Assembly (NCBI GenBank): GCA_030431635.1
Contig: JAUIIL010000007.1
Coordinates: 1 to 64,000 of the forward strand
Reading direction: 5' to 3'
DNA from: Bacteriovoracia bacterium
GTDB lineage: Bacteria > Bdellovibrionota > Bacteriovoracia > Bacteriovoracales > Bacteriovoracaceae
Length of the DNA stretch: 64,000 nt
Part shown: one piece after another, positions 53,078 to 61,665 of the stretch
Numbering within the stretch: position 1 is the first letter of the stretch
Layout: each line of letters begins with the position of its first letter
The notes under the pieces: generated by a model
The model's database searches: none
What the model saw: only the letters and a program-made list of their open reading frames with translations
What the model was told of the DNA's origin: nothing
Program-made: the position numbers and the translations under genes

Positions 53078-53463
53078 TTTCTCTTGTTGTCCCTGTTTCA
53101 AAAAAGGGGAATGAGTATTTGTGTTGGATGCAAACTCGCAGAGAAGAGGGAAGACTAAATGGAAAGCTAGAGTTTCCAGGAGGAAAAATTGAAAACAGTG
53201 AATCTCCTAAATCTGCAGCAATAAGAGAGTTTCAAGAAGAAGTTGGAGTTGAATTGAGAGAAGAAGATTTAGAGCTTTTTAAAATATATCCATTTGAATA
53301 CGTGGATAGAAAAGTTATCCTTTATGTTTTTACCCTTTTTAAGGACTTTGTTTTCTCTCAAGGAAATTGGTATAAGTTAAGTGAGCAAGATTTAATGAAC
53401 CAAATACCAGATGCCAATATTGAAATATTTGAGGATCTGAAAAGATATTTGAAGAATGAATGA
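53050..53463 (+). CDS. Nudix hydrolase, MutT-like
   Basis: This protein of about 137 residues has the Nudix box GGKIENSESPKSAAIREFQEEVGV (G-x5-E-x7-REFQEEVGV), complete with catalytic glutamates. LEFPGGKIE, just ahead, is typical of MutT 8-oxo-dGTP diphosphatases and related sanitation enzymes. CWMQTRREEGRLNGKLEFPGG also fits MutT. I use the ATG at 53050 (GGAAA upstream); the ATG at 53038 would add four residues. It overlaps the genes on both sides. The substrate is inferred. Confidence 0.82.
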   Translation: MDNEKSSKLISLVVPVSKKGNEYLCWMQTRREEGRLNGKLEFPGGKIENSESPKSAAIREFQEEVGVELREEDLELFKIYPFEYVDRKVILYVFTLFKDFVFSQGNWYKLSEQDLMNQIPDANIEIFEDLKRYLKNE

Positions 53464-54217
53464 AATAAAACAAATGAGTGAATATTTTTTGCTAGCTTTA
53501 AGCCTCGGTTTGAGTGGCTTTTCAATTCTTGTTTCAACCAATTTAACTGGAGCTGGTTTTTTTAGATTACTTCAAAGTATCGTCCTTTCTTCCCTTGTGA
53601 TCTTAGGAGTCATTGAGTTTTTTTCTCACACTTTTAGCTTAGTTTTTCTTCTTTATCTAGTTTGTCTTTTACTTATTTTATTAAGCTATCGTTATCATCT
53701 TGATGAAAAATCAAAATTCATGTGGCTTATTTATTTTTTACAATTTTTCTTTATCACTTATATAAGTTATTTGATTTATTCTAAACTAGATCTTTTTGTT
53801 TATTACCTCATAACAACAGGTCTTGTGGGTATTACAATGTATACAATGGTTTTGGGCCATTATTATCTTGTTGTTCCTAAGCTTTCAGAAAAGCCCTTAC
53901 TAAATGCAACGGAGATCCTTTGGGTTATGCTTGTTCTAAAAATAGGGGCTTCTTATATTGGGTGGTTGAAAGGAAGTCACTATTTTGAAGAGGGAACAAT
54001 GCTTGGTGCAGGTTATTCGTTTAATTGGATGATTCTGCTCATGCGAGTTCTATGGGGGTATTTGGCCCTTTTTATTTTAAGTTTATTTGCATGGAAGCTT
54101 TGTCGGATAAGATCTATTCAGAGCGCGACAGGATTATTTTACGTAATGGTCTTCTTTATGTTAGTAGGAGAACTGATTTCTAGTTATCTCTATTTTAACT
54201 TTGGGTTAATGCTATGA
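53456..54217 (+). CDS. Polytopic membrane protein, unknown function
   Basis: This 253-residue protein consists of about seven or eight hydrophobic segments. A conserved-looking histidine patch, MVLGHYYLVVPKL (~127-139), sits between segments four and five, and FSHTF is in the second. Such placement could ligate heme or another metal, but I recognise no family. It overlaps the Nudix gene by 8 bases and the zinc-ribbon gene by 4, so it is in their operon. Confidence 0.65.
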   Translation: MNEIKQMSEYFLLALSLGLSGFSILVSTNLTGAGFFRLLQSIVLSSLVILGVIEFFSHTFSLVFLLYLVCLLLILLSYRYHLDEKSKFMWLIYFLQFFFITYISYLIYSKLDLFVYYLITTGLVGITMYTMVLGHYYLVVPKLSEKPLLNATEILWVMLVLKIGASYIGWLKGSHYFEEGTMLGAGYSFNWMILLMRVLWGYLALFILSLFAWKLCRIRSIQSATGLFYVMVFFMLVGELISSYLYFNFGLML

Positions 54218-54678
54218 TGGAAGTGCAAATTACTTGTTCAGAGTGTGGTTCAGGGATTAATGTCTACGCAACCAAAGAAGCCAATGCAGCTCAGTGTGCA
54301 GTTTGCCATCATATTCAAGAAGTAGAGTTTCATGAGGGGCATGAAAAAGGGATTCTTACAGATTGCCCAGTTTGCCAAAGGAGAGATTTTTATCAGCAGA
54401 AAGATTTCAATCGAAAAATAGGAGTCTTTCTCTTCATTCTGGCCAGTATTCTTACAGTGCTGACCTTTGAATATACTTATGGTTCAATTTTCTTTCTTTT
54501 TTACCTAATAGACTCTTTTCTTTTTAGGCGTCTTAACACCATTGCCATATGCTATAAATGCAAAACGATTTTTAGAAAAGTGAGTAATATTAAAGAGATA
54601 GCTGAATACGATCATGAAATGAATGATAGAATTGTCTATTCAGATCATGATTTCAAAGGAGAATCTCTTCATCATTAA
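54214..54678 (+). CDS. Zinc-ribbon membrane protein, unknown function
   Basis: This 154-residue protein has four CxxC knuckles: CSEC, CAVC, CPVC and CYKC. The first three are in the N-terminal ~65 residues and the fourth follows two adjacent membrane segments (about 75-110), so both ends probably face the cytoplasm and bind zinc. No specific family is recognised. It overlaps the upstream membrane protein by 4 bases and is the last gene of the SDR operon. Confidence 0.7.
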   Translation: MMEVQITCSECGSGINVYATKEANAAQCAVCHHIQEVEFHEGHEKGILTDCPVCQRRDFYQQKDFNRKIGVFLFILASILTVLTFEYTYGSIFFLFYLIDSFLFRRLNTIAICYKCKTIFRKVSNIKEIAEYDHEMNDRIVYSDHDFKGESLHH

Positions 54679-54827
54679 AATAAAAAATATTTAATTTAAT
54701 CTTAATTTTTTTTGTCCGATAGGTTATCATAGGATTTATTTAAGGAGTTTGATCATAGAGCCCCCGTCTGAACCTTATTTTTTTGATTTTCAAGTAATTC
54801 GTATTTTGAGTCTAAGGAGAGTACACA

Positions 54828-56189
54828 GTGGAAGCTGAGCCTTCTGAGGTTGTCTTCTTTGTTCTCAGTTTAATTCTCTCTGGCTTTTTTTCTGGCTCAG
54901 AAGCTGCGCTCATGTCTATTTCTGTTGATAGAACAAAACAGCTTATTGAAGATGGTGGGGCAAGAGGGAGGGCCCTTGATTTCTTGGCCCAAAGGCCAAA
55001 TGAAATGCTCACGACGATTTTGGTTTGGAATAACCTGGTCAATATTTTCGCGGCTTCTTTAACGACAGCAATTGCTCAAAGGGTTTTTGATGAACAGGCC
55101 ATTGCTTACAGTGTTGGTGTGACTACAATTCTGGTTCTTTTATTTGGAGAGATTATCCCTAAAACGTTTGCACGAAGTAGGGCAGAAGCCTTGGTTGTTC
55201 CTATTATTCGAATCCTTCAGGCTTTTTATTATATTTCTCTACCGGCCATTAAGTTATTTACTTTTATTATTGAGAAAGTTTTGGGGAAAAATGCTCAATT
55301 AAGAGGAAGGCTTGTATCTAAAAAAGATATCGAATATTTGGTTGAAAGAGCTGAAAAAGAGAAAACAATAGATTCCAAACAAATTGATTTATTAAACTCC
55401 ATACTGGAATTTCCTACCATAAAAGTAAAAGATATTATGGTAACCAGACAAGAGGTATGTGGGATTAGTTATAATACATCTTTTGAAGATGTGATTAAAA
55501 TTATTAGAGAACAAGGTCATAGCCGCTACCCTGTTTACAATGAAGATATTGATTCAACAATTGGTTTTCTTCATGTTAAAAACCTTGCCTTTGTTGAAGA
55601 TCTGGAAAGAGAGACCTTTAATATTAAAAATTATTTAAGACCTACATTTTTTGTCTATGAACATATGAAAATTCAAGCGGTTTTTGATCATATGAATCGA
55701 AAGAAAGTTCACCTGGCTTTAGTTAAAGACGAAAATGGTTTGGTTGTAGGGATTGTAACTCTTGAAGATATTATGGAAGAGATCTTTGGTGAGATTCAAG
55801 ATGAACATGATGATGAAGAGAATATAGTTCCTGATTATGAATCAGAAAAACTCTATGAAGAAGGTGTCGTTGTTGAGGCTGGAGCTTCTTTGAGAGATCT
55901 TTACAATGATTATGATATAGAAATTCCTTTGAACGATAACTACTCTACTATTGCTGGGTTTATTCTTGATAAACTTGGAAATAGTTTTCCAGCACAGGGA
56001 AATATTATTTTTTGGGAAGGGTATACGTTTGAACTTTTAAAAGTGGCCAATCACGAAATAGTTAAAGTGCGAATTAAAAATACAAGAGGCCAAGAAGAGG
56101 ATGAGTCTCAAAAAACAAGCCATGCTGAAATAGATAGAGGCGACAGAACAAGGTTTAACCAAACTCATCCAAGTAAGATAAAATCTTAA
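54828..56189 (+). CDS. CorC/HlyC-type (CNNM, DUF21) transporter with CBS domains
   Basis: This 453-residue protein has the CNNM order. The DUF21 transmembrane domain (~1-180) has the FFSGSEAALMSISVDR and TTILVWNNLVNI signatures. A CBS pair follows (~205-330; VKDIMVTRQEV, GHSRYPVY, LVVGIVTLEDIMEEIFGEIQDEHD). Last comes the CorC/HlyC transporter-associated domain (~345-425, with YSTIAGFILDKLGNSFPAQG). The family exports Mg2+ or Co2+ in characterised members. The start is GTG with AAGGAGAG upstream. The C-terminal ~25 residues are hydrophilic and not conserved. Confidence 0.92.
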   Translation: MEAEPSEVVFFVLSLILSGFFSGSEAALMSISVDRTKQLIEDGGARGRALDFLAQRPNEMLTTILVWNNLVNIFAASLTTAIAQRVFDEQAIAYSVGVTTILVLLFGEIIPKTFARSRAEALVVPIIRILQAFYYISLPAIKLFTFIIEKVLGKNAQLRGRLVSKKDIEYLVERAEKEKTIDSKQIDLLNSILEFPTIKVKDIMVTRQEVCGISYNTSFEDVIKIIREQGHSRYPVYNEDIDSTIGFLHVKNLAFVEDLERETFNIKNYLRPTFFVYEHMKIQAVFDHMNRKKVHLALVKDENGLVVGIVTLEDIMEEIFGEIQDEHDDEENIVPDYESEKLYEEGVVVEAGASLRDLYNDYDIEIPLNDNYSTIAGFILDKLGNSFPAQGNIIFWEGYTFELLKVANHEIVKVRIKNTRGQEEDESQKTSHAEIDRGDRTRFNQTHPSKIKS

Positions 56190-56206
56190 GAAATAAGGAA
56201 TAAGTT

Positions 56207-57205
56207 ATGAACAAGGTTTACCCTATCGCAGTTATTGGCGGAGGTGCCGCTGGCACAATGGCAACAATAAGAAGCGTGCTCAATAATGATGAAACAATAC
56301 TTTTTCCAGGAAGTCCTAAAAATAAAAAAAGATCTCGTGCTTTATGGGTCAGCAAGGTTGAAAACATGCCAGGGCACTTAGGTTACAAAAAAGGCATTGA
56401 AGAGCCTAATCGAGAGTCCCTTGAATGGTTAGAGAAAGGAAATTTTTCAGATAAATTTCATTGGATGAAAAATAAAGGAATAGATTCAATTATAAAAACA
56501 AAAGAAGGCTTGTTCGAGCTCACAGATAATAAGGGAGAAAAGTATCTCTGCCATTTTGTTATTCTGGCCACGGGAGTAATGGATGTGCAGCCTAAAATCA
56601 ATGGAGAGATTTCAGACTTTTTCCCCTATGCTAATCTTCAAACAATTGATTACTGCCTTAGATGTGACGGGCATCATGTATTAGGAAAAGAGCTTGCTGT
56701 TATCGGACACACATCAGAAGCCGTTTGGGTTGGGGCCATTTTACATGAGCGCTACCATCTTCCCAATGTTTCTATTTTAACCAATGGTGAAAAATCGCAA
56801 TTTGATGAACAGGCCAATAAACTCATTGAAGCTTATCACTTTGATGTTTTTTACGACAAAATAGAACAAATTATTGGTGATCCTAAAGAGGGTGTTTTAG
56901 AGGGCTTTAGTATGTGTTGTGGAGAATTGGTTGCAAGATGTGAAATGGCCTTCGTCTCACTTGGTATGATTGTTTATAATGAGCTTGCTGTTTCTCTAGG
57001 AGCGAAAACAGATGAGCGTGGTTTTGTTATTGGAGATCATAAAACAGGTTTAACCAATATTGATAATCTTTATGTGTGTGGTGATTTAAAGGCCAATACG
57101 AAAAAGCAAATTTATACAGGTTGGGATAATGCTGTTGATGCAGCCGATGCCATCAATAGAATCATTCGTTCTCAAAGAAGAGAGAAAGTCTTTTCTTCAT
57201 ATTAA
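56207..57205 (+). CDS. Thioredoxin-reductase-like FAD/NAD(P) oxidoreductase
   Basis: This 332-residue flavoprotein has FAD-binding VIGGGAAGTMATI at the N-terminus and the thioredoxin-reductase-type CLRCDGHH, matching the CATCDG redox pair. The NAD(P) site is AVIGHTSEAVWVGAIL, a weakened GxGxxA. The final GLTNIDNLYVCGDLKANTKKQIYTGWDNAVDAADAI binds FAD. The conserved CxxC suggests disulfide reduction, though the weakened NAD(P) motif leaves room for a ferredoxin-dependent enzyme; a 2Fe-2S ferredoxin gene is convergent and overlapping by 9 bases. AAGGAA precedes the ATG. Confidence 0.85.
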   Translation: MNKVYPIAVIGGGAAGTMATIRSVLNNDETILFPGSPKNKKRSRALWVSKVENMPGHLGYKKGIEEPNRESLEWLEKGNFSDKFHWMKNKGIDSIIKTKEGLFELTDNKGEKYLCHFVILATGVMDVQPKINGEISDFFPYANLQTIDYCLRCDGHHVLGKELAVIGHTSEAVWVGAILHERYHLPNVSILTNGEKSQFDEQANKLIEAYHFDVFYDKIEQIIGDPKEGVLEGFSMCCGELVARCEMAFVSLGMIVYNELAVSLGAKTDERGFVIGDHKTGLTNIDNLYVCGDLKANTKKQIYTGWDNAVDAADAINRIIRSQRREKVFSSY

Positions 57206-57511
57206 AATTTTAAATGTAAAACTACCTTTAATTTTTGCTCTGCAAGACAAACGGATGTGCTCTAATGGAACTTCTTGATTTTTGTTTTGTAAGTTTTTAT
57301 GAATAGATTCAACTGTATTTTTCTCAATAACACCTGGTGGCTCTAAAGACTCTGGTTTATCTAAAATGTGCACTCTACAAGCTCCACATGAACCGGACAG
57401 GCATCCGCTTGGTAATTTGTATCCTTGTTTTTCTAAAGCGTTGTAGAGGGTTTCTCCAGACTCTAAATCAAAGCTTTTTTCACCTTCTAATGACACAATG
57501 GGCATAAGCAT
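57197..57511 (-). CDS. 2Fe-2S ferredoxin (plant type)
   Basis: This 104-residue protein has the plant-type ferredoxin cluster motif C-x4-C-x2-C ... C: Cys37, Cys42, Cys45 and Cys90, within SGCLSGSCGACRVHI and RLSCRAKI. The isc-type adrenodoxin spacing (C-x5-C) is not seen. The ATG could be 57511 or 57505; AAGGAA upstream fits the second better. It is convergent with the thioredoxin-reductase-like flavoprotein, which could be its electron partner (inference from position). Confidence 0.88.
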   Translation of the reverse strand: MLMPIVSLEGEKSFDLESGETLYNALEKQGYKLPSGCLSGSCGACRVHILDKPESLEPPGVIEKNTVESIHKNLQNKNQEVPLEHIRLSCRAKIKGSFTFKILI

Positions 57512-57596
57512 GATTCCTTGTATTTTTAATCACTCCAATCTATAAGATGTTAACAAAAAGAAAGAAAAAAACAAAATATATCCAGGAGCGAGTGAA

Positions 57597-58715
57597 ATGG
57601 CGTTTAGTTTTGAAAAGTTGTATTCCATGGGGCATGAAGAAGTGATTTTTTTAAGCGATCCTTCCTGCGGTTTGAAAGCGATTATCGCTATCCATGATAC
57701 AACTCTTGGACCAGCTTTAGGTGGAACAAGAATGTGGCCTTATGCTAACGAAGAAGAGGCTTTAGAGGATGTTCTTCGTCTTTCAAAAGGTATGACTTAT
57801 AAAGCAGCGGTTTCTGGACTTAATCTAGGTGGAGGAAAAGCTGTTATTATTGGAGATCCTAAAATTGATAAATCTGAAGCCCTATTTCGTTCATACGGAC
57901 GCTATATTGAATCACTTAATGGACGCTACATAACAGCAGAAGACGTTAATATTACAGTAGAAGATATCGAGCATACTTATACAGAAACAAGCTTTGCAGT
58001 AGGTGTTGCAAAGATTCACGGGGGATCGGGTAATCCTGCTCCATACACAGCTCTTGGTGTTTTTAGAGGAATGGAAGCAAGTTGTACTAAAGTTTTTGGT
58101 GATCGATCTTTAAGAGGGAAAACTGTTGCACTTCAAGGTGTTGGTTCAGTTGGGTTTGAGCTTGCTAAAATTTTAGATAGAAGTGGGGCCAATATTATCT
58201 TCACTGATATTGGTGAAAGAAATATCGAAAGAATGAAAGAAGAGATTCCACAGGCCAAGTTTGTTGGGGCCAATGATATTTTTGATGTTGATTGTGATAT
58301 TTATGCTCCTTGTGCTCTTGGTGCTTCCATTAATGATGAAACCATTGGAAGACTTAAGTGCAAGATTGTTAACGGAGCTGCCAATAACCAATTAAAAGAA
58401 GATCGCCACGGACAAGAGTTAAAAGATAGAGGAATTCTTTATGCTCCTGACTATCTTATCAATGCTGGTGGGCTTATGAACGTTTCAATTGAGTTTGAAG
58501 GATGGAATGATTCAAAATCCAGAAGAATGATTGATACTATTTATGATACTACTCTTAAAATCTTCTCTATTTCTGATGAAGAAAATATTCCTGTAAATAA
58601 AGCAGCAGATACTTTAGCAGAAAGAAGAATTCGCTCAATTAGAAAGATTTCTAAGTCGTACCTGGGAAATGTTGGTCACAGATTCCCTGGACGAAAAAAT
58701 AGGCATGCTCAATAA
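57597..58715 (+). CDS. Leucine (branched-chain amino acid) dehydrogenase
   Basis: This NAD-dependent oxidative deaminase of leucine, valine and related amino acids has 372 residues. GPALGGTRMWPY and DVLRLSKGMTYKAAVSGLNLGGGKAVI contain the substrate-binding and catalytic Lys residues. The Rossmann motif VALQGVGSVGFELAKIL is followed by YAPCALGASIND and YAPDYLINAGGLMNV. The Leu/Phe/Val dehydrogenase pattern is clear. Its 2-oxo acid products are the substrates of the E1 encoded at 61666. CAGGAG precedes the ATG. Confidence 0.93.
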   Translation: MAFSFEKLYSMGHEEVIFLSDPSCGLKAIIAIHDTTLGPALGGTRMWPYANEEEALEDVLRLSKGMTYKAAVSGLNLGGGKAVIIGDPKIDKSEALFRSYGRYIESLNGRYITAEDVNITVEDIEHTYTETSFAVGVAKIHGGSGNPAPYTALGVFRGMEASCTKVFGDRSLRGKTVALQGVGSVGFELAKILDRSGANIIFTDIGERNIERMKEEIPQAKFVGANDIFDVDCDIYAPCALGASINDETIGRLKCKIVNGAANNQLKEDRHGQELKDRGILYAPDYLINAGGLMNVSIEFEGWNDSKSRRMIDTIYDTTLKIFSISDEENIPVNKAADTLAERRIRSIRKISKSYLGNVGHRFPGRKNRHAQ

Positions 58716-58756
58716 ATTGTAATTCTAACGACTTAACTTGAGTCTTGAAGATTTGA

Positions 58757-58785
58757 TTGACACTCATCCTTGGTGTTGATATCCC
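58757..58785 (+). promoter_or_regulatory. Promoter of the B12/radical-SAM gene
   Basis: TTGACA (perfect -35) and TATCCC (3 of 6) are separated by 17 bases. The start would be near 58792, leaving a leader of about 60 bases that contains the hairpin and palindrome described next. Confidence 0.45.
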
Positions 58786-58801
58786 TACTTTCAACTATTT
58801 A

Positions 58802-58834
58802 GAGGGTTCAAATCCCTCCAGATTCAGATCTGAA
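58802..58834 (+). promoter_or_regulatory. Leader with tRNA T-arm-like hairpin and palindrome
   Basis: GAGGG-TTCAAAT-CCCTC (58802-58818) is a perfect 5-bp stem with a 7-base loop that matches the canonical tRNA T arm. A 12-bp perfect palindrome, TTCAGATCTGAA, follows at 58823-58834, just before the CAGGAG ribosome binding site. No complete tRNA can be folded here. Confidence 0.55.
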
Positions 58835-58851
58835 ACAAACAGGAGATACTA

Positions 58852-61569
58852 ATGGGTAAACGTAACCCTTACGCCTCATTTCTTGAGAGCGTTCAAAAAC
58901 CCGCACGCTATATTGGTGGAGAAAAGTACGAAATCAAAAAAGATTGGAATGAGTGTATTGGTAAAATGGCTTTATGTTTTCCTGATACTTATGAAATAGG
59001 GATGAGCCATTTGGGTTTCAAAATTCTCTATGAAGAAATCAATAAACATGACTCTTTACTGGCCGAGCGAGTTTTTTGTCCTTGGGTTGATATGGAAGAG
59101 CAGATGAGAAAAAGAGAGCTCCCTCTTGTTTCTCTTGAGTCTTTCACCCCTTTAAAAGATTTTGATGTGGTTGGTTTCTCTCTCCAATATGAGATGAGCT
59201 ATACTAATATTTTAAATATGCTTGATTTAGGGGGAATCCCTGTTCTGCAAAAAGATAGAAAGGAAAGCGATCCTTTCGTTACTTGTGGTGGCCCTTGTGC
59301 GACTCACCCTGAACCTCTTGCGATGTTTATGGATTTTATTGTTGTTGGTGATGGTGAGAAGCTAAGCTCTCGCATTGTTCACTTTATTGGTGAAGCAAAA
59401 GCACAAGGATGGTCTCGGTTAAAAATTCTAGAGCATTTGGCCACATGGACTGGAATTTATGTTCCGAGTTTTTATGAAACAGAAATTTGCGATAAGACTG
59501 AACTTCAATACGTCTCCGGTCCCAAGCCAGAATACTTAGGAGTCATCCCGGAAAGAGTCTCTCGTCATATGATCGACTCCCTTGTGAATTATCCTTTTCC
59601 AACCAAATCTCCTATTCCTCATTTGACGGCTATTTTTGATCGCTTCTCAGTTGAACTCGCGAGAGGTTGCACTGAGGGGTGTCGTTTTTGTCAGGCGGGT
59701 ATGATCTATAGACCAGTAAGAGAGCGTGACCCTCGTCAGGTTATTGATATGGTAATGGATGGAATTAAAGCAGGAGGCTTTGATGAAGCTTCGCTAACTT
59801 GTCTTTCAACAGCTGATTATTCTGCAGTCACGCCTTTAGTGGTTGAGTTACTAGATAAACTCGCAGCCGATGGTTCAACTTTGGGAATTAGCTCTCTTCG
59901 TGCCTATGGGCTTGATAAGAGAATTTTAGATAAACTGGCTTCTGTTAAAAACTCTTCTTTAACCTTTGCTCCAGAAGCTGGAACGCAAAAGATGAGAGAT
60001 GTGATTAACAAAAACGTTTCTGAAGAGGATATGCTTCAAACAGCGAGGGATGTTTTCTCACGAGGTTGGAAGAAGATGAAGCTTTATTTTATGATTGGTC
60101 TTCCAACTGAAACAATGGAAGATGTTCACGGAATTATGGATACGGCCAGAAAAGCCAGAGAAGAGGCCAAGAAGGTTGGTTGTAAAAACCCAACTGTCAC
60201 AGTTTCTGTTTCATCTTTTGTTCCTAAACCTCACACTCCTTTTCAATGGGCATCAATGATTACTCTTGATGAAATTATTGATAAGCAAAATAAACTTCAA
60301 AATTGGGCCAATGAATATAAGTTGTCATTTAGGAAGCACTATTCGAAAATATCTTATCTGGAAGGAATTGTTTCGAGGGGAGATAGACGTGTCGGAAATC
60401 TTATCTATACTGCTTGGTCTAAAGGAGCCCGATTTGATGGTTGGCATGACACTTTTGACTATGACTTGTGGATGGATTGTATCCAAATCAGTGGAATTAA
60501 GCCTGCAATTTATCTTAGCACTATTAGATTAGATGGAAAACTTCCTTGGGATCATATTGATGTTGGCCTAAAAGAGAAGTTTTTAGAAAGAGAGTGGTTA
60601 AAGGCCACGAAAGAAAGACTCTCTCCTCCTTGTGGAAAAATTGCCGGACATATTATTCATCATTCAAGCTTAGATAAGCTTGCTCAAGACTTTGATATCG
60701 ATAAAAAGAAACTTGTTTGTTATCACTGTGGAATTGCTTGTGATCTGAAAGGAATGGTTGAGGAGCGCCGTGATTTTCTAGAAGTCATGAATGCACAAAC
60801 TAGTGAAGACTATGTTGAACCAGAAGTTCTTAAAAAGGATATCGCTGCTTTAAGAGAAAAAAGAGGGCAGTTTCTTGGTTTCAAATACAGAATTGAATTT
60901 TCTAAAATAGGGGCCCTGAGTTTTATTTCTCATCTTGATTTACAAAAAGTCATTGCTCGTATTTTTAAAAGAGCAGAAATAGAACTCCTTCACACTGAAG
61001 GATATAAGAGAAGACCTTTGATTTCTTTTGGCCCAGCTTTAACATTAGGAATTAGTTCTCTCTCTGAATACTTTGATGTGAGAGTACCTGCTCCTTGGGA
61101 AAACAAAGAAGAGATCCTTCAAAAGCTATCAGAGGCTTCAGAAGAGGGGCTTTTATTTAAAAGGATTTTTGAAGTAGAAAAAAAATCAACATCCATTCAA
61201 CATGCTGCTTTAAACTTTGAATATTTTCTTCCTGTTACAAATGAGATTAATTACGATGAAGTTTTAAAGAAAATTCAAAATGAAGAGAAAATTGAAATTC
61301 AGTCTTTTTCTAAAAAAAGACAAACTTACATCCCTAAGGATATTAAACCCTTTATTAGCTCTGTTTCCGAGTACGAACTTGATTTACCTCGTGAGCTCAT
61401 TGATGTGATTGACGAAGTCTCTCCTTGCAAGGGAATGAAAGGCATCATGATGAAGACAGTTGTTGATGAGGGAGTCTCCATTAGACCTAGTGAAATCGTG
61501 GATTATCTTAACGGTATAGGGGTTGAAGTCTCTAGACCGATTAAAGTGGCCACTCACTTGTGCGAATGA
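58852..61569 (+). CDS. B12-binding radical SAM protein fused to a TIGR03936 (DUF2344) domain
   Basis: This 905-residue protein joins two parts usually found as neighbours or fusions. The N-terminal part (~1-640) has a B12-binding-like domain (CFPDTYEIGMSHLGFKILYEEIN) and a radical-SAM domain with Cys273-x3-Cys277-x2-Cys280 (ELARGCTEGCRFC). A CGIACDL motif near 635 may bind a second cluster. The C-terminal part (~680-905) starts YRIEFSKIGALSFISHLDL, the DUF2344 pattern. The family is TIGR03960 plus TIGR03936. In many bacteria the pair lies beside rng or rplU. Its substrate is unknown to me; neither rng nor rplU is in the window. Confidence 0.88.
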   Translation: MGKRNPYASFLESVQKPARYIGGEKYEIKKDWNECIGKMALCFPDTYEIGMSHLGFKILYEEINKHDSLLAERVFCPWVDMEEQMRKRELPLVSLESFTPLKDFDVVGFSLQYEMSYTNILNMLDLGGIPVLQKDRKESDPFVTCGGPCATHPEPLAMFMDFIVVGDGEKLSSRIVHFIGEAKAQGWSRLKILEHLATWTGIYVPSFYETEICDKTELQYVSGPKPEYLGVIPERVSRHMIDSLVNYPFPTKSPIPHLTAIFDRFSVELARGCTEGCRFCQAGMIYRPVRERDPRQVIDMVMDGIKAGGFDEASLTCLSTADYSAVTPLVVELLDKLAADGSTLGISSLRAYGLDKRILDKLASVKNSSLTFAPEAGTQKMRDVINKNVSEEDMLQTARDVFSRGWKKMKLYFMIGLPTETMEDVHGIMDTARKAREEAKKVGCKNPTVTVSVSSFVPKPHTPFQWASMITLDEIIDKQNKLQNWANEYKLSFRKHYSKISYLEGIVSRGDRRVGNLIYTAWSKGARFDGWHDTFDYDLWMDCIQISGIKPAIYLSTIRLDGKLPWDHIDVGLKEKFLEREWLKATKERLSPPCGKIAGHIIHHSSLDKLAQDFDIDKKKLVCYHCGIACDLKGMVEERRDFLEVMNAQTSEDYVEPEVLKKDIAALREKRGQFLGFKYRIEFSKIGALSFISHLDLQKVIARIFKRAEIELLHTEGYKRRPLISFGPALTLGISSLSEYFDVRVPAPWENKEEILQKLSEASEEGLLFKRIFEVEKKSTSIQHAALNFEYFLPVTNEINYDEVLKKIQNEEKIEIQSFSKKRQTYIPKDIKPFISSVSEYELDLPRELIDVIDEVSPCKGMKGIMMKTVVDEGVSIRPSEIVDYLNGIGVEVSRPIKVATHLCE

Positions 61570-61665
61570 GTCAATTTTCTTTAGTGCGCATTGCTTCAAA
61601 TTGGATTTTTTAGAGGAAAAATCATATAGTTTTTGCTCAACATTAAGAGATGAATGGGAGTATTC

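Noticed and set aside
54744-54758. Stretch resembling the 5' end of 16S rRNA (GAGTTTGATCAT)
   Set aside because: Similarity stops after about 14 bases; it is a chance match in the leader before the CorC-type gene.
54749-54836. Short TTG-initiated frame before the CorC-type gene
   Set aside because: The TTG is one base after AAGGAG, too close for initiation, and the 28-residue product has no recognisable feature.
58740-58825. Possible complete tRNA gene of about 86 bases
   Set aside because: Only the T arm is canonical. Position 8 is G, the D loop lacks GG, the acceptor has a mismatch and a G-U pair, and no 5-bp anticodon stem with a 7-base loop forms.
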